NCBI RefSeq assembly: GCF_900156155.1
Contig: NZ_FTMD01000015.1
Coordinates: forward strand, 61,575-125,574
DNA: 64,000 nt
Direction: 5' to 3'
Source: Aromatoleum tolulyticum
GTDB lineage: Bacteria > Pseudomonadota > Gammaproteobacteria > Burkholderiales > Rhodocyclaceae
This document shows positions 32,180-43,804 of the stretch, piece by piece. Made by a program: the position numbers and the translations under genes. The notes beneath the pieces were generated by a model. The model ran no database searches, was not told the origin of the DNA, and worked only from the letters and a program-made list of their open reading frames with translations. Within the stretch, counting starts at the first letter, position 1. Each line of letters starts with the position of its first letter.

Positions 32180-32198
32180 TCAGATAATCAATATCTGA
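32180..32198. promoter_or_regulatory. probable LysR operator in the fpr/regulator intergenic region
   Basis: TCAGATA-ATCAA-TATCTGA is a perfect 7-bp inverted repeat with a 5-base spacer, containing the T-N11-A layout of LysR sites. It ends 9 bases before the regulator ATG, suitable for autorepression, and about 75 bases from the fpr start. Confidence 0.6.
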
Positions 32199-32207
32199 GA
32201 AATCGAT

Positions 32208-33134
32208 ATGAGGCATACCCTAAGGCAGCTGGAGATCTTCGTCGCGACGGCTCGTGCAGGTACGGTATCGAAGGCGGCCGAGCATCTCGCTATGTCGCAG
32301 TCCGCCGCGAGCAGCAGTCTTGCGGAATTCGAGCGCCAGTTCGACGTGCGCCTCTTCGATCGTGTCGGGAAGTCACTGCGCCTGAACGAACTCGGTCAGC
32401 GCCTGCTGCCGCGCGCGGTCGAACTGATTGCGCGCGCCGAGGATATCGAGGATCTGCTGCAAGGCGGCATGGGCTTCGGCAGCATGAGGATCGGCGCGAC
32501 GCTCACGATCGGCAACTATCTCGGCACGCTGATCGTGGCGACCTTCCTGCAGCGCCATCCCGAGAGCCGCATCCACCTGAGCGTGCACAACACGGCAACC
32601 ATCGTCCAGCAGATCGCGGGCTTCGAGCTCGACATGGGCATGATCGAGGGCAGCTGTCACCATCCCGACCTCGAGGCCGTGCCCTGGCTGGAAGACGAAC
32701 TGGTGGTGTTCTGCTCACCCTCGCACCCCCTGGCGAGCGCGCGCCGGGCGAGCCTCGACGATCTGACCCGGCAGCCGTGGATCCTGCGCGAAATAGGCTC
32801 CGGCACGCGCGAGACCTTCGATCAGGCCACGCGCCACATCGCGGCGCGCATCGACGTACGCCTGGAACTGGAGCATACGGAAGCGATCAAGCGGGCGGTG
32901 GAGTCCGGGCTGGGGATCGGCTGCATTTCGCGCCTCGCGCTGCGGGAGGCGTTCCGGCGCGGCAGTCTGGTGCCCGTCGATACGCCGGAACTGGACCTCC
33001 AGCGCTCCTTCCATTTCCTCTGGCACCGCCAGAAGTTCACGACGCCGGGCATGCGCGCCTTCATTGCCCTGTGTCGCGAGATGACTGCGGGCGCACGCAC
33101 CAGCGACGAGATTCCGCTCGCCTACATCCCCTGA
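32208..33134 (+). CDS. LysR-family transcriptional regulator (FinR-like)
   Basis: The 308-residue protein opens with the LysR winged helix-turn-helix (TLRQLEIFVATARAGTVSKA and SQSAASSSLAEFE) and continues with the two-lobe effector domain (MRIGATLTIGNYLG at about 97-110). The gene is divergent from fpr with an inverted-repeat operator between them, so it most likely controls fpr and itself, as FinR does in Pseudomonas; the match is by context and family, not by a specific motif. A strong hairpin follows the stop. Confidence 0.85.
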   Translation: MRHTLRQLEIFVATARAGTVSKAAEHLAMSQSAASSSLAEFERQFDVRLFDRVGKSLRLNELGQRLLPRAVELIARAEDIEDLLQGGMGFGSMRIGATLTIGNYLGTLIVATFLQRHPESRIHLSVHNTATIVQQIAGFELDMGMIEGSCHHPDLEAVPWLEDELVVFCSPSHPLASARRASLDDLTRQPWILREIGSGTRETFDQATRHIAARIDVRLELEHTEAIKRAVESGLGIGCISRLALREAFRRGSLVPVDTPELDLQRSFHFLWHRQKFTTPGMRAFIALCREMTAGARTSDEIPLAYIP

Positions 33135-33174
33135 TCTTCCGGGGGCGATCGGCGCCAAGGCGTTCGCAGACGTG

Positions 33175-33197
33175 AAAAGGGCGCCTTGCGGCGCCCT
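33175..33197 (-). terminator. rho-independent terminator of the GH17-GT2 glucan synthase gene
   Basis: AGGGCGCC-TTGC-GGCGCCCT forms an 8-bp perfect stem; read on the minus strand it is followed by TTTT. It also lies just past the LysR gene stop and could act in both directions. Confidence 0.75.
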
Positions 33198-33221
33198 GTG
33201 TGGTCTTTGGTAGTGAGCGGC

Positions 33222-35888
33222 TCAGCCGGCTTGTCCTGCCGTGCCGCCGTGGCCGGCCGCCAACGGCTTCGAAGGCTCCGCCTCGGGCATGTAGGAGGCA
33301 GCCTGGCAGGCGATGGAGGCGAGGTAGGGTACGCATTGCAGTCCGAGGATGCCGACCCACAGCTGCACCTCGAGGTCGTCGTAGCCACGCTGCAGCACCA
33401 GCACGACGCCACCCAGCACCAGCGCAAGCAGCAGGCCGATCTCCTCGCGCAGCGGCGAGAAGAAGGCGAGGGTGCCCTTGTCCTTCCACCCCTTGGGCGT
33501 GCGCACGAATTCGCCGCGCCGCTTGACGAGACCGGCGAACACGCCGCGCGCGATCGCATGCGCGAGGCCGACCGACAGCACCGACGCGCCGAGGATGTCC
33601 TTCCACGGCGCATCCATCGTGCGCCGATAAAGGATCGGGCCCAAGCCGGCCTTGAACGCCATGAAGGCGAGGATGGGCAGCGCCAGCGAGGTCACGGGCA
33701 GACCGAAGGCCTTGGGGTAGAACAGGATGCCGACTGTCCACGCCAGGCTGGCGAACGCGAACACGAGCTGCAGGGCGTCGCCAAGCCACGCGAACCAGCC
33801 GGTGAGGAAGTGGTAGCGCTGGGCGAGGTTGAGCCGGCTCGGGCCGATCATCGCCGGCAGGTGGTGCTTGAGGATCTGCATCGCGCCAAACGCCCAGCGG
33901 AAGCGCTGGCTCTTGATCGCCGGGAAGTCCGCCGGCGTGAGGCCGCGGCCGAGAATGTGGTCGACGTAGCGGGTGTCGTAACCCTTTTCGATCAGCCGCA
34001 GACCCAGTTCGGTGTCCTCGCAGATGCACCATTCCGACCAGCCGCCGACGTCGTCGAGCGCCAGGCGGCGCACGAGCGTCATCGTGCCGTGCTGGATCAG
34101 CGCATTACGCTCGTTGCGGTGGTGCATGCCGATGCGGAAGAAACCGTCGAATTCCCAGTTGCACATGCGGCGGAAGGGATGGGTTTCCCAGTCGCGATGT
34201 GCCTGCGGCGCCTGCACGACGGCGACGTCCGGGACGTCGAAATGCGGGATCAGGCACGACAGCCAGTCGGGCGACACGACGTAGTCCGCATCGACGACGC
34301 CGACGACTTCGGCGCGCGGGTCGGTCTGGCGCAGACCGAAGTTCAGCGCGCCGGCCTTGAAGCCGGGCCAGTTGTCCAGATGGTAGAAGCGGAAGCGCGG
34401 TCCCAGCTCGGCACAGCGCTTCTCCAACGGCTTCCACAGCGCCTCGTCCTTGGTGTTGTTGTCGAGGACGAGCACCTCGAAGTTCTGGTACTTCATCGCC
34501 GCGAGGCTGTCGATGGTCGCGATGACCATCTCCGGCGGTTCGTTGCAGCAGGCGAGGTGGATCGAGACGAAGGGCTCCCTGTCCGCATCGTGCGGAGGCA
34601 GGGGCAGGAAGCGGCGGTTCCACTTGCGTTTGAACAGCACCTCGCCGAACTCGAAGCCGTGCGACAGCAGCACCGCGATGGTCAGCACCGTTGCGCCGAT
34701 CAGCATTGCGAGGCCGATGAGGTCGCGCTGCGTGAGGTAGTAGTCGGCCGGTACGTTGATGCCGATGACGAGCGTCGTCGCGCACGCCTGCACCAGGGCG
34801 GCCAGCCACAGGCGCCCCAGCACGCTCCAGTCGCGCAGGAAGAACGCGATCAGGAACATCGGCAGGAAAGCGATCAGCCCCGCGGTGCGCGCCTTCTCGT
34901 GCCAGCGCACATCCTTCACGACGAGGCCGTCGAGCGCGAATTTCGGGTGGCGGTCGGCATTGAACATGCCCCAGTACGCGCCGGCCCAGCCTTCGATCTC
35001 GATCTTCCATGGCTGGTCGATCGCTTCCATGATGTAGTAGTCGAGCGTGGCCGAACGCGGATGCGCGAGGAATTCGCGTATGAAGCGCGCCTGGTTTTCG
35101 GCCGAGGCGATGCCCTTGGTGTCGCCGCCGCCCAGGCTGTCCATGACCGGCCCGCGGCTGGGCCAGCCGATTTCGCCGATGACGATCTTCTTTTTGGGGA
35201 AGCGCTTCACGAGTTCGTCATAGCGCATGAGGGCGTAATCGACGGCGTTCTCGACCGGCACCCCCTCGTGGTAGGGCAGGAGATGCACGGTGATGAAGTC
35301 GACGCTGTCGGCAAGCTCGGGATTCTTCAGCCACACGTGCCAGGGTTCGGCGGTCGACACCGGCTTCTTCGCCCGTCGCAGCGCCTTGCGCGCCTTGTCG
35401 AGATGTACGGCGAGCTCCTTCACGGTGAGGTCGCCGCGCAGCAGCGCCTCGTTCCCGACCATGACCCGATCGACATGGGAATACTTGCGCGCCGACTCGA
35501 TGACCGCGTCGACCTCCTTCGCGTTCTTTTCCTCGTCGGGACCGATCCACGCGCCGGCCATCACGGTCAGTTTGCGATCGAGCGCGAGCGGGACGATGGA
35601 GGGGTTTTCCAGGCTGCCGTAGGTGCGGATGTGTTCGGCAGACTGGGAGAGTAGATCGAGGTCGGCCCCGATCTCGGCTTCGCTCGGGTAGGTTCCCTGC
35701 AGCGGATTCTGGTCGCGCTGGAAGGGGCTGTAGGCGTATCCGTGGATGCTGTTGGCGGCGCCGACGAATTCGGTGCCGCGGTTCCAGCGTTCTGCGATCA
35801 GGTACTGCGCGCCGGCGACGATTCCGGCAAGTATCAGTGCTACGACAATTCGGTAAATCAGCGAAGCCGCGTTTTTCATCAGGATCAA
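33222..35888 (-). CDS. GH17-GT2 membrane beta-glucan synthase (NdvB-like)
   Basis: The 888-residue protein joins an N-terminal GH17 module (AANSIHGYAYSPFQRDQNP, EHIRTYG, VMVGNEALLR, VIGEIGWPSRG with the nucleophile Glu, YWGMF) to a membrane GT2 synthase: helices near 335-400, then VLVLDNNTKDEA, GVVDADYVVSPDWL (DxD-type site), EDTELGLRL and QRFRWA, the QxxRW motif, followed by further C-terminal helices. This is the architecture of proteins linked to cyclic or linear beta-1,3-glucans, including P. aeruginosa NdvB. The first codon may be TTG 35888, with GAGGGA upstream, or ATG 35879. Confidence 0.88.
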   Translation of the reverse strand: MILMKNAASLIYRIVVALILAGIVAGAQYLIAERWNRGTEFVGAANSIHGYAYSPFQRDQNPLQGTYPSEAEIGADLDLLSQSAEHIRTYGSLENPSIVPLALDRKLTVMAGAWIGPDEEKNAKEVDAVIESARKYSHVDRVMVGNEALLRGDLTVKELAVHLDKARKALRRAKKPVSTAEPWHVWLKNPELADSVDFITVHLLPYHEGVPVENAVDYALMRYDELVKRFPKKKIVIGEIGWPSRGPVMDSLGGGDTKGIASAENQARFIREFLAHPRSATLDYYIMEAIDQPWKIEIEGWAGAYWGMFNADRHPKFALDGLVVKDVRWHEKARTAGLIAFLPMFLIAFFLRDWSVLGRLWLAALVQACATTLVIGINVPADYYLTQRDLIGLAMLIGATVLTIAVLLSHGFEFGEVLFKRKWNRRFLPLPPHDADREPFVSIHLACCNEPPEMVIATIDSLAAMKYQNFEVLVLDNNTKDEALWKPLEKRCAELGPRFRFYHLDNWPGFKAGALNFGLRQTDPRAEVVGVVDADYVVSPDWLSCLIPHFDVPDVAVVQAPQAHRDWETHPFRRMCNWEFDGFFRIGMHHRNERNALIQHGTMTLVRRLALDDVGGWSEWCICEDTELGLRLIEKGYDTRYVDHILGRGLTPADFPAIKSQRFRWAFGAMQILKHHLPAMIGPSRLNLAQRYHFLTGWFAWLGDALQLVFAFASLAWTVGILFYPKAFGLPVTSLALPILAFMAFKAGLGPILYRRTMDAPWKDILGASVLSVGLAHAIARGVFAGLVKRRGEFVRTPKGWKDKGTLAFFSPLREEIGLLLALVLGGVVLVLQRGYDDLEVQLWVGILGLQCVPYLASIACQAASYMPEAEPSKPLAAGHGGTAGQAG

Positions 35889-36139
35889 TGTCCCTCGAGG
35901 ACTGCGTCAAACACCGCGGCGCCAGCGCCCGACGGGCGAGGCACCGGGCTTTGCGGTGCAATAAAATACTTCAAGCTATGCCAGAATTCATGCATACGGG
36001 CCCGTACAGCCGTTGGCCGCGGAGTTTATGCGCTTTTTCTTCCGCTTAGCAAAGAGAATGTGGGTTAATTTGCAACACCTTGCCACCCGGTATCGGGGAA
36101 GTTGATAAATAAGGAAAAACGGCGTTGTCAGGAAACGAA

Positions 36140-36571
36140 ATGCGGTGGCGCGGCGCAGTCGTGAGGCTGCTCTGGGTGAGTTCGATCGTGCTGGTTGCGG
36201 TCCTACTGTTGCGTTACGCAGTGCTCGAGGCGGGCGTGTTCCCGTCCGACTGCAAGCCGCTGCTGGCCGATGGTCCGGAGGGCCTGTGTCTCGCGAAATG
36301 GGCGCTCGTCCAGACCTTCATGCAGCAGCGGCTCGGCTGGGCGAGCCTGATTCTGGGCGTGCTCGCCTTCGTGTCGCGCCGGCGGTCCGTCGCCTGGGGC
36401 GGATGGCTCTGCGGGATCGCCGGACTCGTGCTCTACAGCTTCGACTACGCCGCCGTCGGCGCCATGCTGTCGCTACTGGTCCTTGCGCGCGATGGCATAC
36501 AGGCACGGCGCGGCGAGGAACAGGCCGGTCGCGAGCCAGGCGATGGCCTGCGGGTTGAGGGGCTCCGGTAA
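36140..36571 (+). CDS. small integral membrane protein, function unknown
   Basis: I do not recognise this 143-residue protein. It has hydrophobic segments at about 12-30, 70-85, 91-105 and 108-118, a Cys-containing loop (SDCKPLL) and a charged tail. The ATG at 36140 has AGGA six bases upstream; an in-frame TTG at 36125 is an alternative. Its last 99 bases overlap the 3' end of the convergent GH17 gene, yet the region before the overlap has the membrane-protein look of a real gene. Placed between two beta-glucan genes, it could assist glucan transport or synthesis; that is inference. Confidence 0.6.
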   Translation: MRWRGAVVRLLWVSSIVLVAVLLLRYAVLEAGVFPSDCKPLLADGPEGLCLAKWALVQTFMQQRLGWASLILGVLAFVSRRRSVAWGGWLCGIAGLVLYSFDYAAVGAMLSLLVLARDGIQARRGEEQAGREPGDGLRVEGLR

Positions 36572-38089
36572 CCAGCGGCCGACGACGCATGCGGCAATCA
36601 CGAGGCCGCACACCTTTTCCTCGACGCCGAAACGGGTCGCCGTCCACCAGCCGGTGACGCCGAACACGAGGGCGGGAGCGAGGTACAGGAACACCGGGAA
36701 GTCGCGGTAGCGCGGGTCGGCGAACAGCAGCAGGGCAGCGACCGCCGCGGCGAACAGCAGGAATCCCCGCAGCAATCCGAGCCACTGTCCGGTAGCCGGG
36801 CCCGTTATGCTGCCCGCGCGAACAGCGGTCCAGGCCTCGTTCGCCGCGGCGATGGGCGTAGCGGCCGACCAGCGCGCAGCGGCCAAGGCGGCCATCAGGC
36901 CCAGGGCGCCGATGCCGCCGAGCAGCCACCACTCGAACGGATCGCGCCAGGCAAGCTGCGCATGCTCCCACCCGAGCACCGCGCCGAGCCCGGCGACGGC
37001 GCCGGTTACACCCAGTGCGGCACGGCGTACGGTACTCCCGTGCGTGCCGAGCGTCAGCAGCAGACACAGGGCAGCACCCAGCGCAGCGCCGGCCAGCGGG
37101 GCGGTGACTCCGGAACGTTCGGTGACGGGGCCGGCGAGGGGAAACTTCGGGCTCAGGTCGGTGCCGAGCATGCCCCAGTAGCCGCCGACCGTGCCCTCGA
37201 GCCGCCGCTTCCATGGCTGGTCGATGGCCTCGATGAGGTTGTAGTTCCAGCCCTTCGCGTGCGCGACATGCACGAACTCGCGGATGTAGCGCGCCTGATT
37301 GACCTGGGAGGGCTCCGAGCCCTGGCGCTGGCGTCCGGCGCTGGGCCAGCCGGTCTCGCCGATCATCAGCGGCTTGTCGAAATGACCGCGGACCTCGTCG
37401 AACACCTCGGCGACGTGGGCGACGGCGCGCTCGATCGCGACCGGGTGATCCTCCCAGAAGGGGAGGATGTGGACCGTGACCCGGTCGACCGACTCCGCGA
37501 GCTTCGGGTGCTTGAGCCAGAATTCCCATACGTCCGCGTACGTCACCGGCACCTTCGCGCGGGCGCGCGCATATTCGATCAGCTCGCGCATCTCCGCTTC
37601 GGTCCGCTCGCGGCGCAGCAGCACCTCGTTGCCGACGATCAGCATGCGAACGACGTCGGCGTATTCGTTGGCGAGTCCGAGCGCGTGGTCGAGCTGTTTC
37701 ATGTTGCGCTTGGGATCGGCGTTGACCCAGGCGCCGAGCAGCACCTTGAGCCCTACCTCGCGTGCCACCGCGGGCACCTGGTCGAGTCCCTGGTCGACGG
37801 AATAGATGCGTACGCACTCGGTGATCTTCGCCAGCGCGGCGAGGTCGGCCGCGATCTGCTCGCGCGAGATCATGAGCTTTTCGTCGAAGGGCGTCTGGCC
37901 GGGAAGCCGGTAAGGGGCGTAGGAGACGCATTTCAGCCGCTCGCCGTCTGCGAGCCTGAGGTCATGCATCGGCACCGGCCGGGTCTGCTGCACGAGCACG
38001 ATGCCCAGGACCAGCAGGACGACGAGGCTTGCGACGAGCAGGCCGAGCCAGTTGCGGTCGTTCAGCGGGGACGGGCTGTGCTTGGGCAT
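36473..38089 (-). CDS. GH17-family membrane protein, beta-glucan synthesis or remodelling
   Basis: The 538-residue protein has an N-terminal anchor helix (about 16-35), a GH17 domain (CVSYAPYRLPGQTP, VRIYSVDQGLDQV, LIVGNEVLLRRE with the acid Glu, MIGETGWPSAGR with the nucleophile, YWGMLGTDL) and about seven C-terminal membrane helices from residue 310 on. It lacks the GT2 domain of its neighbour, so it may transglycosylate or branch the glucan. The ATG at 38089 is chosen because in-frame codons further upstream lie inside the gcvP terminator hairpin. Confidence 0.82.
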   Translation of the reverse strand: MPKHSPSPLNDRNWLGLLVASLVVLLVLGIVLVQQTRPVPMHDLRLADGERLKCVSYAPYRLPGQTPFDEKLMISREQIAADLAALAKITECVRIYSVDQGLDQVPAVAREVGLKVLLGAWVNADPKRNMKQLDHALGLANEYADVVRMLIVGNEVLLRRERTEAEMRELIEYARARAKVPVTYADVWEFWLKHPKLAESVDRVTVHILPFWEDHPVAIERAVAHVAEVFDEVRGHFDKPLMIGETGWPSAGRQRQGSEPSQVNQARYIREFVHVAHAKGWNYNLIEAIDQPWKRRLEGTVGGYWGMLGTDLSPKFPLAGPVTERSGVTAPLAGAALGAALCLLLTLGTHGSTVRRAALGVTGAVAGLGAVLGWEHAQLAWRDPFEWWLLGGIGALGLMAALAAARWSAATPIAAANEAWTAVRAGSITGPATGQWLGLLRGFLLFAAAVAALLLFADPRYRDFPVFLYLAPALVFGVTGWWTATRFGVEEKVCGLVIAACVVGRWLPEPLNPQAIAWLATGLFLAAPCLYAIARKDQ

Positions 38090-38122
38090 GGAAATGCGTT
38101 CTGGGTTGTACTGCGATGGTCG

Positions 38123-38152
38123 AAAAAAAGCCACGCCGGTGTGGCGTGGCTT
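38123..38152 (-). terminator. rho-independent terminator after gcvP
   Basis: AAGCCACGCC-GGTGT-GGCGTGGCTT is a 10-bp perfect stem; on the minus strand a run of seven T follows. It lies 25 bases past the gcvP stop. Confidence 0.88.
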
Positions 38153-38176
38153 CCGTGGGCTAGAAGCGGCGCGATT

Positions 38177-41083
<2,907 letters not shown>

Positions 41084-41150
41084 GAAGGAAACTCGACTGG
41101 TGTGCCGGGCCGCGCGTCGTCGGCCCGGGAGGGAGGTGCGTGCGGCGGGA

Positions 41151-41537
41151 TCAGGCGTTGGCGACGACGGCTTCGTAGCCGGCGGCGTCGAGCAGCTTGC
41201 CGAGATCGGCGGCTGCGTCGGGCCTGATCTTGAACAGCCAGGCCGCATAGGCGTCGGCATTCACCGACTCGGGCGCATCGACGGCCGCCTGGTTGGATTC
41301 GACGACCTCGCCCGCTACCGGAGCGTAGATGTCCGATGCCGCCTTGACCGACTCGATCACCGCGCACGCTTCACCCGCAGCAAGGGTGCGGCCCGCTTCG
41401 GGCAGCTCGAGGTAGACCACGTCGCCCAACGCCTCCTGGGCGTGATCGGTCACGCCCACGGTCAGCGTGCCGTCGGCTTCGACGCGGATCCACTCGTGCG
41501 ACTCGGTGTACTTCAGATTTGCGGGAATGTTGCTCAT
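41151..41537 (-). CDS. gcvH: glycine cleavage system H protein
   Basis: The 128-residue lipoyl carrier shows YTESHEWIR at the start, [12 protein letters not shown], and the lipoylation hairpin [20 protein letters not shown] with its lysine near residue 65. It shuttles the aminomethyl intermediate between P, T and L proteins. GGAG lies eight bases before the ATG. It heads a gcvH-gcvP unit; a long leader with a glycine-riboswitch-like segment lies upstream. Confidence 0.96.
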   Translation of the reverse strand: MSNIPANLKYTESHEWIRVEADGTLTVGVTDHAQEALGDVVYLELPEAGRTLAAGEACAVIESVKAASDIYAPVAGEVVESNQAAVDAPESVNADAYAAWLFKIRPDAAADLGKLLDAAGYEAVVANA

Positions 41538-42213
41538 GGCGGGCTCCAGTGATGGAAGGTTCGTATGCCGGGCTGTCGGTCCGGATGCAGTGTTGCGTCG
41601 GGAAATATCGGAAGATCGGCGTCAGGCTGGCGGGCCGTAGGCGCTGCTCGCCCGGTGCGCGACCGTGCCGCCCTTCAGCGCCGAGGCGTCGTTTGCGGCC
41701 CGGTTCATCTGGTCGGGACGATCGGCGGACGGCACGAGCTTGACGTTGTGGGGTGGGGAAAAACGGGCGACGGATCGGGCTGAGTGAAAAGGCGTCTGCA
41801 TGGGAACGGGGCGCTCCTGCCGAAACGCGGAATTCGTTGTCGGAACTGCGGGTTGTCGAGACTGCAAGCGCAATGCCCTGGGGCCCGCGTTGCAGAGCCG
41901 TGCTCGCCCGACTCCGGGCCCGGGAGATTTCGGTCGAGGCCGCAGCCGATCCGGTCGATGCACCGGCTGCTGCATGCGTTCACATGCTCGCGTCGTTCCC
42001 CGGGCCGGCATTCGGTCGTCGGTCCACTTGCCTGCGCGATCTTCGGGGCATTGCCATTGGCGACTCCCTTGGCAGGAAGCTCCCCCGCGCGACGGGCGGA
42101 CGATAGCACCAAGGTGAGGGGCTGGCAACGACCGGGGCGTCCGTGCGGTTTGCTATCATGAAAAAAACATCAGTCCCGGCTGCCCGCCGGGATAGCACCG
42201 CAGGCCCCCGACA
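41538..42213. other. 676-base gene-poor region upstream of gcvH
   Basis: I find no gene I can support. Reading frames on both strands are open in places (for example 41622-42128, minus) but are Arg/Pro-rich in the way of GC-rich non-coding DNA. A 59-codon minus frame starting at 41801 (MQTPFHSARS...) is the only piece that looks remotely protein-like, without a well-placed ribosome site. The segment 42012-42105 on the minus strand resembles a degenerate glycine aptamer. The right end (about 42095-42213) precedes the PHP gene. Confidence 0.4.
42012..42105 (-). promoter_or_regulatory. possible variant or relic glycine riboswitch upstream of gcvH
   Basis: Read on the minus strand, a GCGCG strand (42090-42086) is followed by a 5-bp hairpin CTTCC-TGCCAA-GGGAG (42079-42064), then CGCCAATGGCAA (42062-42051), CCCGAAGAT, a complementary CGCGC strand (42038-42034) and CAGGCAAGTGGACCG (42034-42020). 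The order and the last two blocks recall glycine aptamers (CGCCGAAGGAGCAA ... CTCTCAGGCAAAAGGAC), but the conserved GAGAG/CTCTC helix is replaced by GCGCG/CGCGC and several invariant bases differ. Judged by eye only. Confidence 0.25.
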
Positions 42214-43080
42214 ATGTCCCCGAATGCCGATCTTCACTGCCACTCGACCGTATCGGACGGCTGGCTGACTCCGACCGAGGTGGTGCGGCGCGCCGCGGCC
42301 AATGGCGTTGAACTGCTTGCGCTCACCGATCACGACGAGGTCGGGGGGATCGACGAAGCGGTAGCGGTCGCGCATGAGTGTGGCATCGGCCTGGTGCCGG
42401 GGGTCGAGATTTCGGTGACCTTTCGCGACGAGACGATCCATGTCGTCGGTCTTGGCATCGACCACCGCAATGCGCAGCTGCTCGACGGCTTGGCACAGGT
42501 GCGCAGTGGTCGCGAGCAGCGGGCGCAGGCAATGAGCGATGCGCTCGACGCCGTCGGACTGCACGGCGTGCTCGCGGGCGCGCGCCGCTTTGCGCGCAAT
42601 CCGGCGATGGTCGGCCGTGCACATTTCGCCCGCCACATCGTTGCGAGTGGACTGATGCCCGATGTCGGGACGGTGTTCCGCTACTACCTCGCCCGCGGCA
42701 AGCCCGGCTTTGTTCCGCACGTCTGGGCGCGGCTCGAGGACGCGGTGGGCTGGATCCGTGCGGCGGGTGGTATCGCGGTGATCGCCCATCCGGGGCGTTA
42801 CCGGCTCTCCGCAAGCGACATGGAGGCGCTCTTCGACGGCTTCGTCGCCTGCGGCGGCGAGGCGCTGGAGGTCGTTTCCGGTGCCCATGCGGATTCCGAT
42901 GTGCTGCGCTTTGCAAGCATCGCGCGCCGCCGCGGGCTGCTCGCCTCGCGCGCCTCCGATTTCCACGGCGGCAGCGAAAGTCCCGTCGATCTCGGCCGCT
43001 GCGACCCGCTGCCGCCCGACCTCGTTCCCGTCTGGTCGCGACTTCGCGCTGCTGCGCCGGCCGCCCACCTGCACTCCTGA
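42214..43080 (+). CDS. rnm: PHP-domain 5'-3' exoribonuclease/phosphatase (Rnm/YciV/TrpH family)
   Basis: The 288-residue protein carries the four PHP metal motifs: DLHCHSTVSDG (residues 6-16), LTDHDEVGG (about 37-45), VPGVEISV (about 61-68) and later AHPGRY and SDFHGGSE. Members of this family are 5'-3' exoribonucleases or 3',5'-nucleoside bisphosphate phosphatases involved in 5S and 23S rRNA end maturation. It lies 13 bases before the YciO-like gene, an association common in proteobacteria. Confidence 0.85.
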   Translation: MSPNADLHCHSTVSDGWLTPTEVVRRAAANGVELLALTDHDEVGGIDEAVAVAHECGIGLVPGVEISVTFRDETIHVVGLGIDHRNAQLLDGLAQVRSGREQRAQAMSDALDAVGLHGVLAGARRFARNPAMVGRAHFARHIVASGLMPDVGTVFRYYLARGKPGFVPHVWARLEDAVGWIRAAGGIAVIAHPGRYRLSASDMEALFDGFVACGGEALEVVSGAHADSDVLRFASIARRRGLLASRASDFHGGSESPVDLGRCDPLPPDLVPVWSRLRAAAPAAHLHS

Positions 43081-43093
43081 TCCGGAAGCATTC

Positions 43094-43726
43094 ATGGCCC
43101 AGTTCTTTTCGCTTCACCCCGAAATTCCCCAACCGCGGCTGATCCGTCAGGCGGCCGAGATCATGCGCGCCGGCGGGCTGGTGGCATTTCCGACCGATTC
43201 GGCCTATGCGCTCGGCGGCATCACCGGCGACGCCGATCTGCTGCAGCGCATCCGGCGGTTGCGCGGCGTGGATGAACGACACAACTTCACGCTGATGTGT
43301 CGCGATCTTTCCGAGATCGCGAAGTACGCGAGGGTCGATAACGCCCAGTATCGTCTGCTGAAGGCGGTCACGCCCGGCCCATACACTTTCATTCTCGAGG
43401 GTACGAAGGAATTGCCCCGGCGTGTGCTGCATCCGAAGCGCAAAACGATCGGCCTGCGCGTTCCCGAGCATCCCGTCGTGGCCGCCCTGCTGCAGGAACT
43501 GGACGAGCCCATCCTCACCTCGACGCTCCTGCTGCCGGGCGACGACTTCCCCCTGACCGACCCCGAGGAGATCCGCGACCGGCTCGAGAAGCAGGTCGAA
43601 CTGGTCATCGAGGCCGGCTATTGCGGCCCCGAGGCGACGACCGTGATCGACCTCACGTCGGGCGCGCCGGTGTTGATCCGCGCGGGCCGCGGCGACCTGG
43701 CGCCGTTCGGATTCGAAGCCGACTGA
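43094..43726 (+). CDS. Sua5/YciO/YrdC-family protein (threonylcarbamoyl-AMP synthase type)
   Basis: The 210-residue protein has the Sua5/YrdC fold: IMRAGGLVAFPTDSAYALGG (about 23-42), the RGVDERHNFTLMCRDLSE segment, the KAVTPGPYTFIL nucleotide loop and KRKTIGLRVPEHP. The wording (HNFTLM, RKTIGLRVP) is that of the YciO branch rather than TsaC. TsaC makes the threonylcarbamoyl adenylate needed for t6A37; YciO has weak or uncertain activity, so its physiological role is open. The ATG at 43094 follows a GGAAGC stretch. Confidence 0.82.
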   Translation: MAQFFSLHPEIPQPRLIRQAAEIMRAGGLVAFPTDSAYALGGITGDADLLQRIRRLRGVDERHNFTLMCRDLSEIAKYARVDNAQYRLLKAVTPGPYTFILEGTKELPRRVLHPKRKTIGLRVPEHPVVAALLQELDEPILTSTLLLPGDDFPLTDPEEIRDRLEKQVELVIEAGYCGPEATTVIDLTSGAPVLIRAGRGDLAPFGFEAD

Positions 43727-43804
43727 GCGCACGGGCGGACTGCGCGTGGGAGCGGAGCGGATTTGCCCGCTCTGCTAGAATGCGGCGTTTTGCCCCCTGA
43801 CTTC

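Noticed and set aside
33186..35654. 822-codon open frame antisense to the GH17-GT2 gene
   Set aside because: No recognisable motif, skewed composition, and the opposite strand encodes full GH17 and GT2 motifs.
41622..42128. 168-codon open frame (minus) upstream of gcvH
   Set aside because: Arg/Pro-rich and without a usable ribosome site; overlaps other open frames of the same kind and the aptamer-like segment. Typical of GC-rich non-coding DNA.
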